Shown: positions 1 to 7,234 of the stretch, piece by piece | Layout: the number at the start of each line of letters is the position of its first letter | Position numbering within the stretch: the first letter of the stretch is position 1 | Made by a program: the position numbers and the translations under genes | Assembly: GCA_023445445.1 (NCBI GenBank) | Contig: JAEXLD010000050.1 | Coordinates: 1 to 64,000, forward strand | Source: Bacillota bacterium | GTDB taxonomy: Bacteria; Bacillota; Clostridia; Clostridiales; Clostridiaceae | DNA: 64,000 bases | Direction: 5' to 3' | The notes under the pieces: generated by a model | Databases searched by the model: none | The model's input: only the letters and a program-made list of their open reading frames with translations | What the model was told of the DNA's origin: nothing

Positions 1-533
1 TTCTTACGAATACATATACCTACCCATCCTGTAATTGTAATAATATTTAAAATTCCTGCAATTGCATTCATATAGTTCCAAGATCCACCTAATACATACA
101 TACTTCCATCTTCAAGGATTCCTCCTCCAGCATATTGAAGTCCTATTTGAATATCACGTGTAACTGCTTCTAAAATATTAATTGCAAGAATTAATGGTGG
201 AAAGCATAAAGCTAATTTATTATCTGCTAATCTCCACTCTCTTCCTGTCTTTTTATTTTTTCCATGTAAATGTCTTATACACCAAAATCCAATACATCCT
301 GCTACTGCTGAATATACCTTAGCTAAATGAAACCAATCTGTATAAGTAGTATCTTTTAGTACTGTAAACCATAATACAGAAAGTGTAATTGGTAATACTA
401 CAAAGCATATAAAACCACCTAATTTAGAACGTCTTGAGAATTCGTTTAATATAAATAGAATTAAAAATACTGAAATCCAAACCATCCATACTGAAAAAAA
501 TGAAGCTCCTCCTTCATAGTTAAAAGTAAACAT
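1..533 (-). CDS. DUF5692-like membrane protein (3' part missing at window edge)
   Basis: An open frame starts at the ATG at 533-531 and runs off the left edge without a stop, so only the first 177 residues are visible. A GGAGG-like site is not clear, but the start lies 30 bases after the hypA stop on the same strand. The visible protein begins MFTFNYEGGASFF and is strongly hydrophobic, with several probable membrane segments separated by short polar loops (for example HLHGKNKKTGREWRLADNK). I recall similar sequences as the DUF5692 family of clostridial membrane proteins; the function is not known. Its position behind hypA suggests it belongs to the same transcript. The family name is from memory and should be treated as moderate. 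Confidence 0.6.
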   Translation of the reverse strand, partial: MFTFNYEGGASFFSVWMVWISVFLILFILNEFSRRSKLGGFICFVVLPITLSVLWFTVLKDTTYTDWFHLAKVYSAVAGCIGFWCIRHLHGKNKKTGREWRLADNKLALCFPPLILAINILEAVTRDIQIGLQYAGGGILEDGSMYVLGGSWNYMNAIAGILNIITITGWVGICIRK

Positions 534-563
534 AAATTTTCCCCCTACTTAATATTTAATTTT

Positions 564-905
564 TTAATAACAGACAATTTCCTTAATATAGAACTCTTTT
601 CCACTTAGTAGTTCACAGTTATTACTTTTGCAATTAGGGCATATTCCATTATTTAAGATTATATTAAATACTTTATTACAATCTTTACATAAAGCATTAG
701 CTGGAAGTACTTCAATTTCTAATTCTGATCCCTCTAATATAGTACCTTCAATTGAAGCAGGATATAAATTTTTCATATATTTAGGAATCATTGAAGAGAG
801 TTCCCCAATTTGTAAAACTAAAGTATCTATTTTTTGAACATTATTAGCTTTTGCAAATTTTTCTACACTCTTAACAACTTCAAATAAAACTCCTATTTCA
901 TGCAT
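564..905 (-). CDS. hypA: Hydrogenase nickel incorporation protein HypA
   Basis: HypA is a small zinc protein that works with the GTPase HypB to deliver nickel to [NiFe]-hydrogenase, and in some bacteria to urease. The 113-residue length is normal for the family. The N-terminus starts MHEIG, giving the Met1-His2 nickel site, and the zinc knuckle is formed by C73, C76, C89 and C92. The ATG is preceded by a GAGGAG ribosome binding site. It is the third gene of a leftward unit hypB, oxidoreductase, hypA, followed by the DUF5692-like gene. No hypC, hypD, hypE, hypF or hydrogenase structural gene is visible in the window. Confidence 0.93.
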   Translation of the reverse strand: MHEIGVLFEVVKSVEKFAKANNVQKIDTLVLQIGELSSMIPKYMKNLYPASIEGTILEGSELEIEVLPANALCKDCNKVFNIILNNGICPNCKSNNCELLSGKEFYIKEIVCY

Positions 906-937
906 ATAAACTCTCCTCTATTTACATTTAACAAATA

Positions 938-3616
938 CTAATTTGATTTAAAAATATTAACTGCTTTTTTTAAAGCAATTTTTCCCTTACGTTTAAGAAC
1001 TTGCTTAATTACAACTGGCTTTAAATCCTCAAAAGCCACTCCTTCTCCATCATATTTTCTAACAAGTGATATAGCATCAAATTTACATTTTGTTACACAT
1101 GCTCCACAACCAACACATAAGAATTCATCTACTGTAGTAGCACCACAGCTAAGGCAACGTTCTGTTTCTCTCTTCATTTGATCTTCTGTAAAGGTTCCAC
1201 GTAAATCATTAAAGGATTCTTTTGCTTCTTTTCCATCACCATGACTTGCTCTTTGTCTTGGAAGATTATCATAACCCTTAAGATCAATATTCTCTTTATC
1301 TAAGGAGCGATATTCTTTTCTATCTCTTCCTATAATTAAACTTTGACCTGGATGTACATAACGATGTATTGAAATTGCTCCCTCTTTACCTGCTGCTATA
1401 GCATCAATAGCAAATCTTGGGCCTGTAAAAGAATCTCCCCCTACAAATACATCTGGTTCTCCTGTTTGATAGGTAAAAGGATCTGCCTTAATTGTATTAT
1501 TAGGATTAATTTCTATATTACTATCTGCTATTAAGTTTCCTAAATCAATAGCTTGTCCAACAGAAAGTAATACTGTATCTGCTTCTACAAATAATATATC
1601 CTTTTCATCATAGGTTGGATTGAATCTTTTATTTTCATCAAATACTGATATACATTTTTTAAATTCTACACCAGTAACTTTTCCATCCTTTGTAATAATA
1701 GCTTTAGGGCCCCAGGAATTATTTATATTAATTCCTTCTGATAGGGTTTCTTCAATTTCTTCATCAAGGGCTGGCATTTCATTTCTTGATTCAAGGCAGA
1801 ATATATTTACCTTTTCTGATCCTACTCTTTCAGCAGTTCTTGCAACATCTATGGCAACATTGCCACCACCAATAACTACTACATTTCCCTTTAGTTTTAA
1901 ATCTTCCCCTAAGTTAACCCTACGTAGGAAATCTACTCCTGTAAGTACACCTTCAGCATTTTCTCCTTCTACTCCTATTTTTCTTCCAGCTTGAGCGCCA
2001 ATTGCTATATAGAAGGCTTCATATCCTTCAATTCTTAGTTCTTTTAGAGTTATGTCTTTTCCAACTTCTATTCCAGTCTTAAATTCTACCCCTAATTCCT
2101 TTAATACATTAATTTCTGCATTAACTACATCCTTCTCTAATCTAAAGGCTGGTATTCCAAGAGTTAACATTCCACCTAGGACTTTTTGCTTTTCAAATAC
2201 TGTTACCTTATAACCTTCTATAGCTAAGAAAAATGCACAGGAAAGCCCTGAAGGACCTGCGCCTACTACAGCTATTTTCTTATTATAGTCATGTTTGATT
2301 TTAGGTACATAACGATTTTCTTTATTTAAATCTTGATCTGCAATAAACTTTTTAATTTCGTCTATAGCTATTGGATCATCAATATCTCCTCTTGTACATT
2401 CTGATTCACATTTTCTTGGGCATATTCGTCCACATACTGCTGGAAATGGATTTTCATGTTTTATTAATTCAAGAGCTTCTTTATATCTCCCTTGAGAAGC
2501 TAGCTTTATATAGCCTTGAATAGCAATGTGAGCTGGACACTCTGTCTTACAAGGACTAGTTCCAGTATCTACAACATTTTTTCTATTAATTCTATAATTT
2601 GGGTTCCATCTTTCTGGACCCCATTCTGTATCTCTTGGAGTTTCAGTATTTTCTTTTGGAAGTGGTTTTACTGAGCATAATTTTTGTCCTAATTTTAGTG
2701 CATTTACTGGACAATTTACAACACACTCTCCACAAGCAACACATTTTTCTTTATCAACTTTTGAAACATAATTTGAACGTACCATATCAGCATTTTTAAA
2801 CATTGATGCAGATCTTAATGCAAGGCAAGAGCAACCACAACAATTACATATTGCATGAGTTTTTCCAGAACCATCGAGATTTGGTATTTGATGCATTAAT
2901 CCATTTTCTTCTGCTCTATCAATTATCTCAAAGGCCTCTTCTCTTGTAATTTGTCTTCCCCTTCCAGTACGAATATAATATTCTGCTGCATGGCCCATTT
3001 GAATACACATATCTTCTGCTAAATGGCCACAGCCTTCCCCCATGGATTTTCTTGCAACACGGCATGAACAATCAGAAACTGTAAATATATCGTTTTCATT
3101 AAGGTACTTAGAAACTTCTTCATATGAAGCTTTTCTAGTTTCTCCATCAATGGCTTTTTCTATAGGTATAACACGCATTAATCCTACACCTACTGGAAAT
3201 GCTCCTGTACTTTTTGGCCCCCTTACTCTTCCATAAGCTTCAAAAGCTTCTGCGATTTGAGGATATTTCTTAACGTTTTCTCTGTTGTTAACCATCATCT
3301 CCATAATACCTGGGACCCAAGTATCATACCAATAGGTATCAACTCCGTTAATAGTATTTACAAAACATACCCCTGCTATTGCTAAATCCCATAATAGATT
3401 TGTTGTTTCTTCTATGGATTTTCCACATAAAGGAGCTAGTTCTTCTGCAGTATATTTTCTTCTTATTTTCATGCATAATGCTACTTCTGCCATTTTCTCT
3501 GTAACAACAGGCTCTAAAATTAAATATTCTGGATCTGTTGCCTTGATTTCATTTTTTGATCCACGTTTTTTTCTACTAATATGATTAGCAAGATCCAATA
3601 CTTTTTCTTTTACCAT
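938..3616 (-). CDS. Multidomain iron-sulfur/FAD NAD(P)-oxidoreductase between hypB and hypA
   Basis: This 892-residue protein has an N-terminal domain of about 275 residues rich in cysteine, with runs such as SDCSCR, GEGCGH and NCCGCSC. Next come a ferredoxin-type cluster site near residue 292 (CVACGECVVNCP) and a GltD-like module: a cysteine-rich linker (CPAHIAIQGY, CGRICPRKCESEC), an FAD-binding GAGPSGLS near residue 452 and an NAD(P)-binding GGGNVAIDVA near residue 581. A last ferredoxin motif, CVGCGACVTKC, lies near residue 832. The design resembles glutamate synthase small subunit and NfnB-type enzymes that pass electrons between NAD(P)H and ferredoxin clusters. The electron partner is unknown. 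Its place between hypB and hypA points to hydrogen or nickel-enzyme metabolism. The ATG follows a GGGGGAG site. Confidence 0.8.
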   Translation of the reverse strand: MVKEKVLDLANHISRKKRGSKNEIKATDPEYLILEPVVTEKMAEVALCMKIRRKYTAEELAPLCGKSIEETTNLLWDLAIAGVCFVNTINGVDTYWYDTWVPGIMEMMVNNRENVKKYPQIAEAFEAYGRVRGPKSTGAFPVGVGLMRVIPIEKAIDGETRKASYEEVSKYLNENDIFTVSDCSCRVARKSMGEGCGHLAEDMCIQMGHAAEYYIRTGRGRQITREEAFEIIDRAEENGLMHQIPNLDGSGKTHAICNCCGCSCLALRSASMFKNADMVRSNYVSKVDKEKCVACGECVVNCPVNALKLGQKLCSVKPLPKENTETPRDTEWGPERWNPNYRINRKNVVDTGTSPCKTECPAHIAIQGYIKLASQGRYKEALELIKHENPFPAVCGRICPRKCESECTRGDIDDPIAIDEIKKFIADQDLNKENRYVPKIKHDYNKKIAVVGAGPSGLSCAFFLAIEGYKVTVFEKQKVLGGMLTLGIPAFRLEKDVVNAEINVLKELGVEFKTGIEVGKDITLKELRIEGYEAFYIAIGAQAGRKIGVEGENAEGVLTGVDFLRRVNLGEDLKLKGNVVVIGGGNVAIDVARTAERVGSEKVNIFCLESRNEMPALDEEIEETLSEGININNSWGPKAIITKDGKVTGVEFKKCISVFDENKRFNPTYDEKDILFVEADTVLLSVGQAIDLGNLIADSNIEINPNNTIKADPFTYQTGEPDVFVGGDSFTGPRFAIDAIAAGKEGAISIHRYVHPGQSLIIGRDRKEYRSLDKENIDLKGYDNLPRQRASHGDGKEAKESFNDLRGTFTEDQMKRETERCLSCGATTVDEFLCVGCGACVTKCKFDAISLVRKYDGEGVAFEDLKPVVIKQVLKRKGKIALKKAVNIFKSN

Positions 3617-3643
3617 TATTCTCCCCCTAATTTAATTATAAAA

Positions 3644-4315
3644 TTAATTTTTATTCCATTCTTTAATTTCTTTCTTAAGCCACTCTGCAAATTCATCAAT
3701 ACCTTCCCCTGTTCTTGCAGATATAGGGATAATTTTAATATTAGGATTTAATTTTTTTACACGCTTTATACAAGCTTCTAAATTAAAGTCAAAATAGTTA
3801 ATAACATCAATTTTATTAATTAATAAAACATCACAAATGGAAAACATTAATGGATATTTTAATGGCTTATCATCTCCTTCAGGAACACTTAAAATCATAG
3901 CATTTTTTGATGCTCCAGTATCAAATTCCGCTGGACATACCAAATTACCTACATTCTCTAAAATGGCAAAATCAATATCATTTGTTTCTAAAGCTTCTAA
4001 TCCTTGTTTCGTCATGCCTGCATCAAGGTGACACATTCCTCCAGTATGTAATTGAATAACTTTTACTCCTGTTTTAGAAATAGTATGAGCATCAACATCA
4101 GAGTCAATGTCTGCTTCCATAACACCTATTTTAATTTCATTTTTTAAAGCGTTAATTGTTCTTGTAAGAGTTGTTGTTTTCCCAGAGCCTGGTGATGACA
4201 TTAGATTTAGTAGAAATACTTTCTTTTTCTTAAGCTCTTCTCTAAGTAAGTTTGCTTCATGATCATTGTCTTCAAAAACACTTTGTTTAATTTCGAGAAT
4301 TCTGAAATTCTCCAT
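3644..4315 (-). CDS. hypB: Hydrogenase nickel incorporation GTPase HypB
   Basis: HypB is a SIMIBI-class GTPase that binds nickel and, with HypA, inserts it into the hydrogenase large subunit. The P-loop is PGSGKTT at residues 42-48. The metal site at the dimer interface is visible as C95-H96 (GGMCHLD) and C127 (CPAEFDTG), and the guanine-specificity motif NKID lies in LLINKIDV. The 223-residue length is normal. It lacks the N-terminal CxxCGC motif of Escherichia coli HypB and has no histidine-rich stretch, so it is the short form. The start has an AAGGAGGGG ribosome binding site. It is the first gene of the leftward operon, reading from a promoter at 4472-4501. Confidence 0.95.
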   Translation of the reverse strand: MENFRILEIKQSVFEDNDHEANLLREELKKKKVFLLNLMSSPGSGKTTTLTRTINALKNEIKIGVMEADIDSDVDAHTISKTGVKVIQLHTGGMCHLDAGMTKQGLEALETNDIDFAILENVGNLVCPAEFDTGASKNAMILSVPEGDDKPLKYPLMFSICDVLLINKIDVINYFDFNLEACIKRVKKLNPNIKIIPISARTGEGIDEFAEWLKKEIKEWNKN

Positions 4316-4437
4316 TAATTTACCCCTCCTTATTATAAAGAATATTAAATTAAAACCTTTACTTCATTTTTATATCCTTTTACTTTTAATATTACATATA
4401 TAAAATACTCTTTATTTAATAAAAAATAATGATTTCT

Positions 4438-4456
4438 AATCTGGTATGACCAGATT
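4438..4456. promoter_or_regulatory. FadR-type operator downstream of the hypB promoter
   Basis: The sequence AATCTGGTATGACCAGATT is a perfect palindrome with 8-base arms around ATG. Its TGGT-N3-ACCA core is the classic site of FadR/PdhR/LldR-type GntR regulators. It begins about 10 bases downstream of the expected transcription start of the hypB operon, which fits repression. A second copy lies at 4607-4625 before the regulator gene. Confidence 0.75.
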
Positions 4457-4471
4457 TATAATCTTGATAAA

Positions 4472-4501
4472 ATTTTAACACGATAAAGAATATAAAGTCA
4501 A
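4472..4501 (-). promoter_or_regulatory. Promoter of the hypB operon
   Basis: On the minus strand TTGACT (4501-4496) and TAAAAT (4477-4472) are separated by 18 bases, giving 4/6 or better matches to a sigma-A promoter. The start would be near 4465, just before the operator at 4438-4456. Confidence 0.6.
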
Positions 4502-4557
4502 TATATTCCTTTAATTCTAATATATGTTTCATCTGCTTTAATTTTTTCTTTAAGTTA

Positions 4558-4586
4558 TTTACTTTTTATTTATTTTGGAATAATAT
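4558..4586 (+). promoter_or_regulatory. Promoter of the GntR regulator gene
   Basis: TTTACT (4558-4563) and TAATAT (4581-4586) are separated by 17 bases. Transcription would start near 4593, about 15 bases before the second operator copy, which fits autoregulation. Confidence 0.5.
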
Positions 4587-4606
4587 TGAAATAGAATTAT
4601 TTTTGG

Positions 4607-4625
4607 TATTTGGTTGAACCAGATT
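4607..4625. promoter_or_regulatory. FadR-type operator before the GntR regulator gene
   Basis: TATTTGGTTGAACCAGATT repeats the site at 4438-4456 with the core TGGTTGAACCA intact and two arm mismatches. It lies between the promoter and the ribosome binding site of the GntR gene. The two sites together suggest that this regulator controls itself and the divergent hyp operon. Confidence 0.7.
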
Positions 4626-4646
4626 CAGTTTAAAGAGGTGTATTTT

Positions 4647-5354
4647 ATGATAGAATTTTCAAAATTAAATTCTCCAACATTAAAGGATTTATTTATTAAA
4701 GAACTAGAAACCATGATTTTATCTGGAAAACTTCCAGTTGGTGAAAAGCTTCCTTCAGAAAGAGAACTTGCTAAGTCTATGCAAGTAAGTAGGGCTGTTG
4801 TTAACTCTGGGATTGCAGAATTATCTAGAAAAGGATTTTTAAATATAAAACCAAGGGTTGGTGCCTTTGTAGCTGATTATCGTAGAAATGGAACTATGGA
4901 AACATTAATTTCTATTATGAAATATAATGGAGGACGATTAAGAGATGCAGAAATACGCTCTATTCTTGAACTTCGTATAGCCTTAGATACTTTAGCAGTA
5001 GAACTATGTATTCCAATAATTAAAGATGAAGAAGTAGAAATTTTAAAAGGATACGTTAATGAAATGAAGAAAACAACTTCCGTTGAAGCTGCATCTAAAT
5101 TAGCATTTCAATTTCAACATGAACTAGCTTTTCTTTCTGGAAACACTCTTATACCATTGATATTTCATTCCTTTAAGGATCCTATCTTATCTTTATGGGA
5201 GCGTTTTTGCATATTATATGGTATTGATTCTCTAATAAAGAATACCTCTGTTTTGTGTTACTACATAGAAAAAAGAGAGGCTAAAAAAGCTATAGAATGT
5301 TTAACTGAAAACATTTATGATACTATAAATGGTAAAAGGCAAATTTATTATTAA
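4647..5354 (+). CDS. GntR-family transcriptional regulator, FadR subfamily
   Basis: The 235-residue protein has an N-terminal winged helix with the GntR signature (EKLPSERELAKSMQVSRAVV) and an all-helical C-terminal domain of FadR/FCD type (LELRIALDTLAVELC). Such proteins bind TGGT-N3-ACCA palindromes and release them on binding a small acid or similar effector. I take the ATG at 4647, which has AGAGGTG seven bases upstream. An in-frame TTG at 4614 lies inside the operator and is unlikely to be used. It is divergent from hypB, with matching operators on both sides of the intergenic region. The FadR domain often lacks recognisable ligand residues, and I cannot name the effector. Confidence 0.88.
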   Translation: MIEFSKLNSPTLKDLFIKELETMILSGKLPVGEKLPSERELAKSMQVSRAVVNSGIAELSRKGFLNIKPRVGAFVADYRRNGTMETLISIMKYNGGRLRDAEIRSILELRIALDTLAVELCIPIIKDEEVEILKGYVNEMKKTTSVEAASKLAFQFQHELAFLSGNTLIPLIFHSFKDPILSLWERFCILYGIDSLIKNTSVLCYYIEKREAKKAIECLTENIYDTINGKRQIYY

Positions 5355-5360
5355 TTATAA

Positions 5361-5400
5361 AAATCCTAAAGGAAATTTTAAAAAAATTCCTTTAGGATTT
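5361..5400. terminator. Bidirectional terminator between gntR and recA
   Basis: A perfect 14-base stem (AAATCCTAAAGGAA at 5361-5374 with its complement at 5387-5400) is followed by T-rich sequence on both sides. It serves the two converging genes. Confidence 0.85.
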
Positions 5401-5434
5401 ATATTTTGTTCTAATAAAAAGCACATTAAAATTT

Positions 5435-6490
5435 TCAGCTTACTACTTCTGTTTTTATTTTATCTTTTTTATTTGAATTTTTATTTGTATTAGATACTGG
5501 TAAATTATATTTTTCTTTTATAGCCTTTTCTACTTCAATAGCTATATCTTTATTTTCTTTCAAATAAATCTTTGAGTTTTCTCTACCTTGACCTATTCTT
5601 ACATCCTTATAAGAAAACCATGATCCACTTTTATCTATTATCCCTTCATTTACAGCAATATCTATTAGATTACCTTCTTTTGATATTCCTTCATTATACA
5701 TAATATCAAATTCTGCTATTTTAAATGGTGGCGCAACCTTATTTTTTGTTACCTTAACTCTAGCTCGATTTCCTATAATACTTTCTCCCATCTTTATAGT
5801 ATCAATTTTTCTAATATCAAGCCTAATGGATGAATAAAACTTAAGGGCTCTTCCACCAGTAGTGGTTTCAGGACTACCAAACATTACTCCTATTTTTTCT
5901 CGTAACTGATTAATAAATATGACAATACATTTTGATTTATTAATTGATGATGTTAGCTTTCTTAAGGCTTGAGACATTAATCTTGCTTGTAGCCCAATAT
6001 GAGAAGCACCCATTTCTCCTTCGATTTCTGCTCTTGGAACTAAAGCTGCTACAGAGTCAACTACTAGTACATCTATAGCATTTGATCTAACTAGAGCTTC
6101 TGTTATTTCTAATGCTTGCTCACCATTATCTGGTTGGCTTACTATTAATTCTTTAGTATCTACTCCTAAGTTCTTAGCATAAGAAGGATCTAATGCATGC
6201 TCAGCATCTATAAAGGCTGCGGATCCTCCTAATCTTTGAGCCTCTGCAATTATATGTAGTGCAATAGTAGTCTTACCTGAGCTTTCAGGACCATATACTT
6301 CTATTATTCTACCACGCGGTACGCCACCAACACCTAAAGCTAAATCTAGTGATAGACACCCTGTAGGTATTGTTTCTATATCCATTTGTGTATTTGATCC
6401 AAGCATCATAATTGAACCTTTTCCAAATTGTTTTTCTATTTGTTTCATAGCAGATTCAATTGCTAAAAGTTTTCCCTTATCTATATCCAA
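5435..6490 (-). CDS. recA: Recombinase RecA (possibly a divergent second copy)
   Basis: RecA forms filaments on single-stranded DNA, pairs homologous DNA and triggers LexA cleavage. The core is complete: Walker A GPESSGKT, the LVVDSVAALVPRAEIEGEMG segment, loop L2 with PETTTGGRALKF, and the KNKVAPPFK region. The TTG at 6490 is the best start: it follows AGAGGTGA and aligns with the usual N-terminus (MDIDKGKLLAIE). A GTG at 6499 is the alternative. It lies 24 bases after a carD-like gene and has no promoter of its own. Two oddities: the C-terminal tail is lysine-rich (NTNKNSNKKDKIK) where RecA tails are usually acidic, and no clear LexA box is seen upstream. The neighbourhood is not the usual clostridial recA context, so a second recA may exist. 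Confidence 0.9.
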   Translation of the reverse strand: MDIDKGKLLAIESAMKQIEKQFGKGSIMMLGSNTQMDIETIPTGCLSLDLALGVGGVPRGRIIEVYGPESSGKTTIALHIIAEAQRLGGSAAFIDAEHALDPSYAKNLGVDTKELIVSQPDNGEQALEITEALVRSNAIDVLVVDSVAALVPRAEIEGEMGASHIGLQARLMSQALRKLTSSINKSKCIVIFINQLREKIGVMFGSPETTTGGRALKFYSSIRLDIRKIDTIKMGESIIGNRARVKVTKNKVAPPFKIAEFDIMYNEGISKEGNLIDIAVNEGIIDKSGSWFSYKDVRIGQGRENSKIYLKENKDIAIEVEKAIKEKYNLPVSNTNKNSNKKDKIKTEVVS

Positions 6491-6514
6491 AGTTCTCACC
6501 TCTATCCCTTATTT

Positions 6515-7009
6515 TTAATTATTTATATTAGAATTTATTTTTTCTTCTATTTCTTCTGAAGTAGCATCTAGTATAAATGTCAATTCAGCAAATAAAACAT
6601 TTTGTATATATTGTAATATTTTTTTATCCTTTTCATGAAACTTCTTATTATTACCTTCTATCTCAATTTTTTTCTTCATTAATGTATTAGCTATCTTAGC
6701 AATTTCCAATCTATTTCCTTGTTTTAATACTTCGTTATATTTTGTATTTCTTGCATTATCTATATCTATCCATTCATATCCTTTAAATTTAAATGAATCA
6801 ATGATATTTTCTGCTTCTTCTTTTGTTAAAAGTTCCTTTATAGTTACCTTATCATTATCTACTGGAATACTTATACTTAACTTTCTATCATCCATAGGAT
6901 GTAAAGAGTAATAATTCTTAGTAACATTTGAAATTTTCTTCTCACAAATATCATCAATTTTACAGATTCCATGGGATGAATAAATAACTAAATCGCCTTT
7001 CTTAAACAA
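6515..7009 (-). CDS. CarD/CdnL-family transcription factor
   Basis: CarD-family proteins bind the RNA polymerase beta subunit through an N-terminal Tudor-like domain and stabilise open complexes, or otherwise tune promoters. From a TTG start at 7009 the protein begins MFKKGDLVIYSSHGICKIDDI, which matches the family start. GGAGGT lies seven bases before this TTG. An upstream ATG at 7024 would place the ribosome binding site inside the gene and is not favoured. The 164-residue length is typical. The gene is the first of a two-gene unit with recA, and a related protein is coded at 59517-60008. Confidence 0.87.
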   Translation of the reverse strand: MFKKGDLVIYSSHGICKIDDICEKKISNVTKNYYSLHPMDDRKLSISIPVDNDKVTIKELLTKEEAENIIDSFKFKGYEWIDIDNARNTKYNEVLKQGNRLEIAKIANTLMKKKIEIEGNNKKFHEKDKKILQYIQNVLFAELTFILDATSEEIEEKINSNINN

Positions 7010-7054
7010 TCCATTTACCTCCATTTTCTATATTTTGTAATCTAATAAATAAAT

Positions 7055-7095
7055 CATATATTAAACTTATTTTTATTAAGTAAGTTTAATATATG
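7055..7095 (-). other. Leader hairpin upstream of carD-recA
   Basis: Perfect 15-base arms (7055-7069 and 7081-7095) enclose an 11-base loop, about 45 bases before the carD start. No U-run follows on the coding strand, so it is not an ordinary terminator. It could stabilise the transcript, bind a protein or control translation. Confidence 0.5.
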
Positions 7096-7100
7096 AATAC

Positions 7101-7114
7101 CGAAAACGTTTACC
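7101..7114. promoter_or_regulatory. cre-like site upstream of carD-recA
   Basis: CGAAAACGTTTACC matches the CcpA cre consensus TGWAANCGNTNWCA at all positions but the first and last. It lies in the carD upstream region. Whether CcpA binds it cannot be told from sequence. Confidence 0.35.
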
Positions 7115-7180
7115 TATGGATATTTAAAAAATCCTGTTCCCTAAGATTACCTCATAGTATTATTCTACCACAAAAAAATT

Positions 7181-7222
7181 ATATAATGTAAGTAAAATTA
7201 ATTAATTTTACTTACATTATAT
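7181..7222 (-). terminator. Terminator of the radical SAM/methyltransferase operon
   Basis: Perfect 19-base arms (7181-7199 and 7204-7222) around AATT are followed on the minus strand by a run of seven T residues. It ends the leftward unit that starts near 9913. Confidence 0.88.
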
Positions 7223-7234
7223 ATAAATCATATA

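Noticed and set aside
1620..1994. Long plus-strand frame inside the 892-residue oxidoreductase gene
   Set aside because: It is a shadow of the strongly motif-supported minus-strand gene and has no ribosome binding site. The same holds for other opposite-strand frames inside large genes.
4614..4646. Upstream TTG start for the GntR gene
   Set aside because: It lies inside the operator palindrome and lacks a ribosome binding site, while the ATG at 4647 has AGAGGTG at the right distance.
7010..7024. ATG at 7024 as the carD start
   Set aside because: It overlaps the GGAGGT site serving the TTG at 7009, and the family N-terminus aligns with MFKKGD from the TTG.
7025..7180. A possible LexA (SOS) box upstream of carD-recA
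   Set aside because: No match to the Firmicute pattern GAAC-N4-GTTC was found; the nearest sequence is better described as cre-like.
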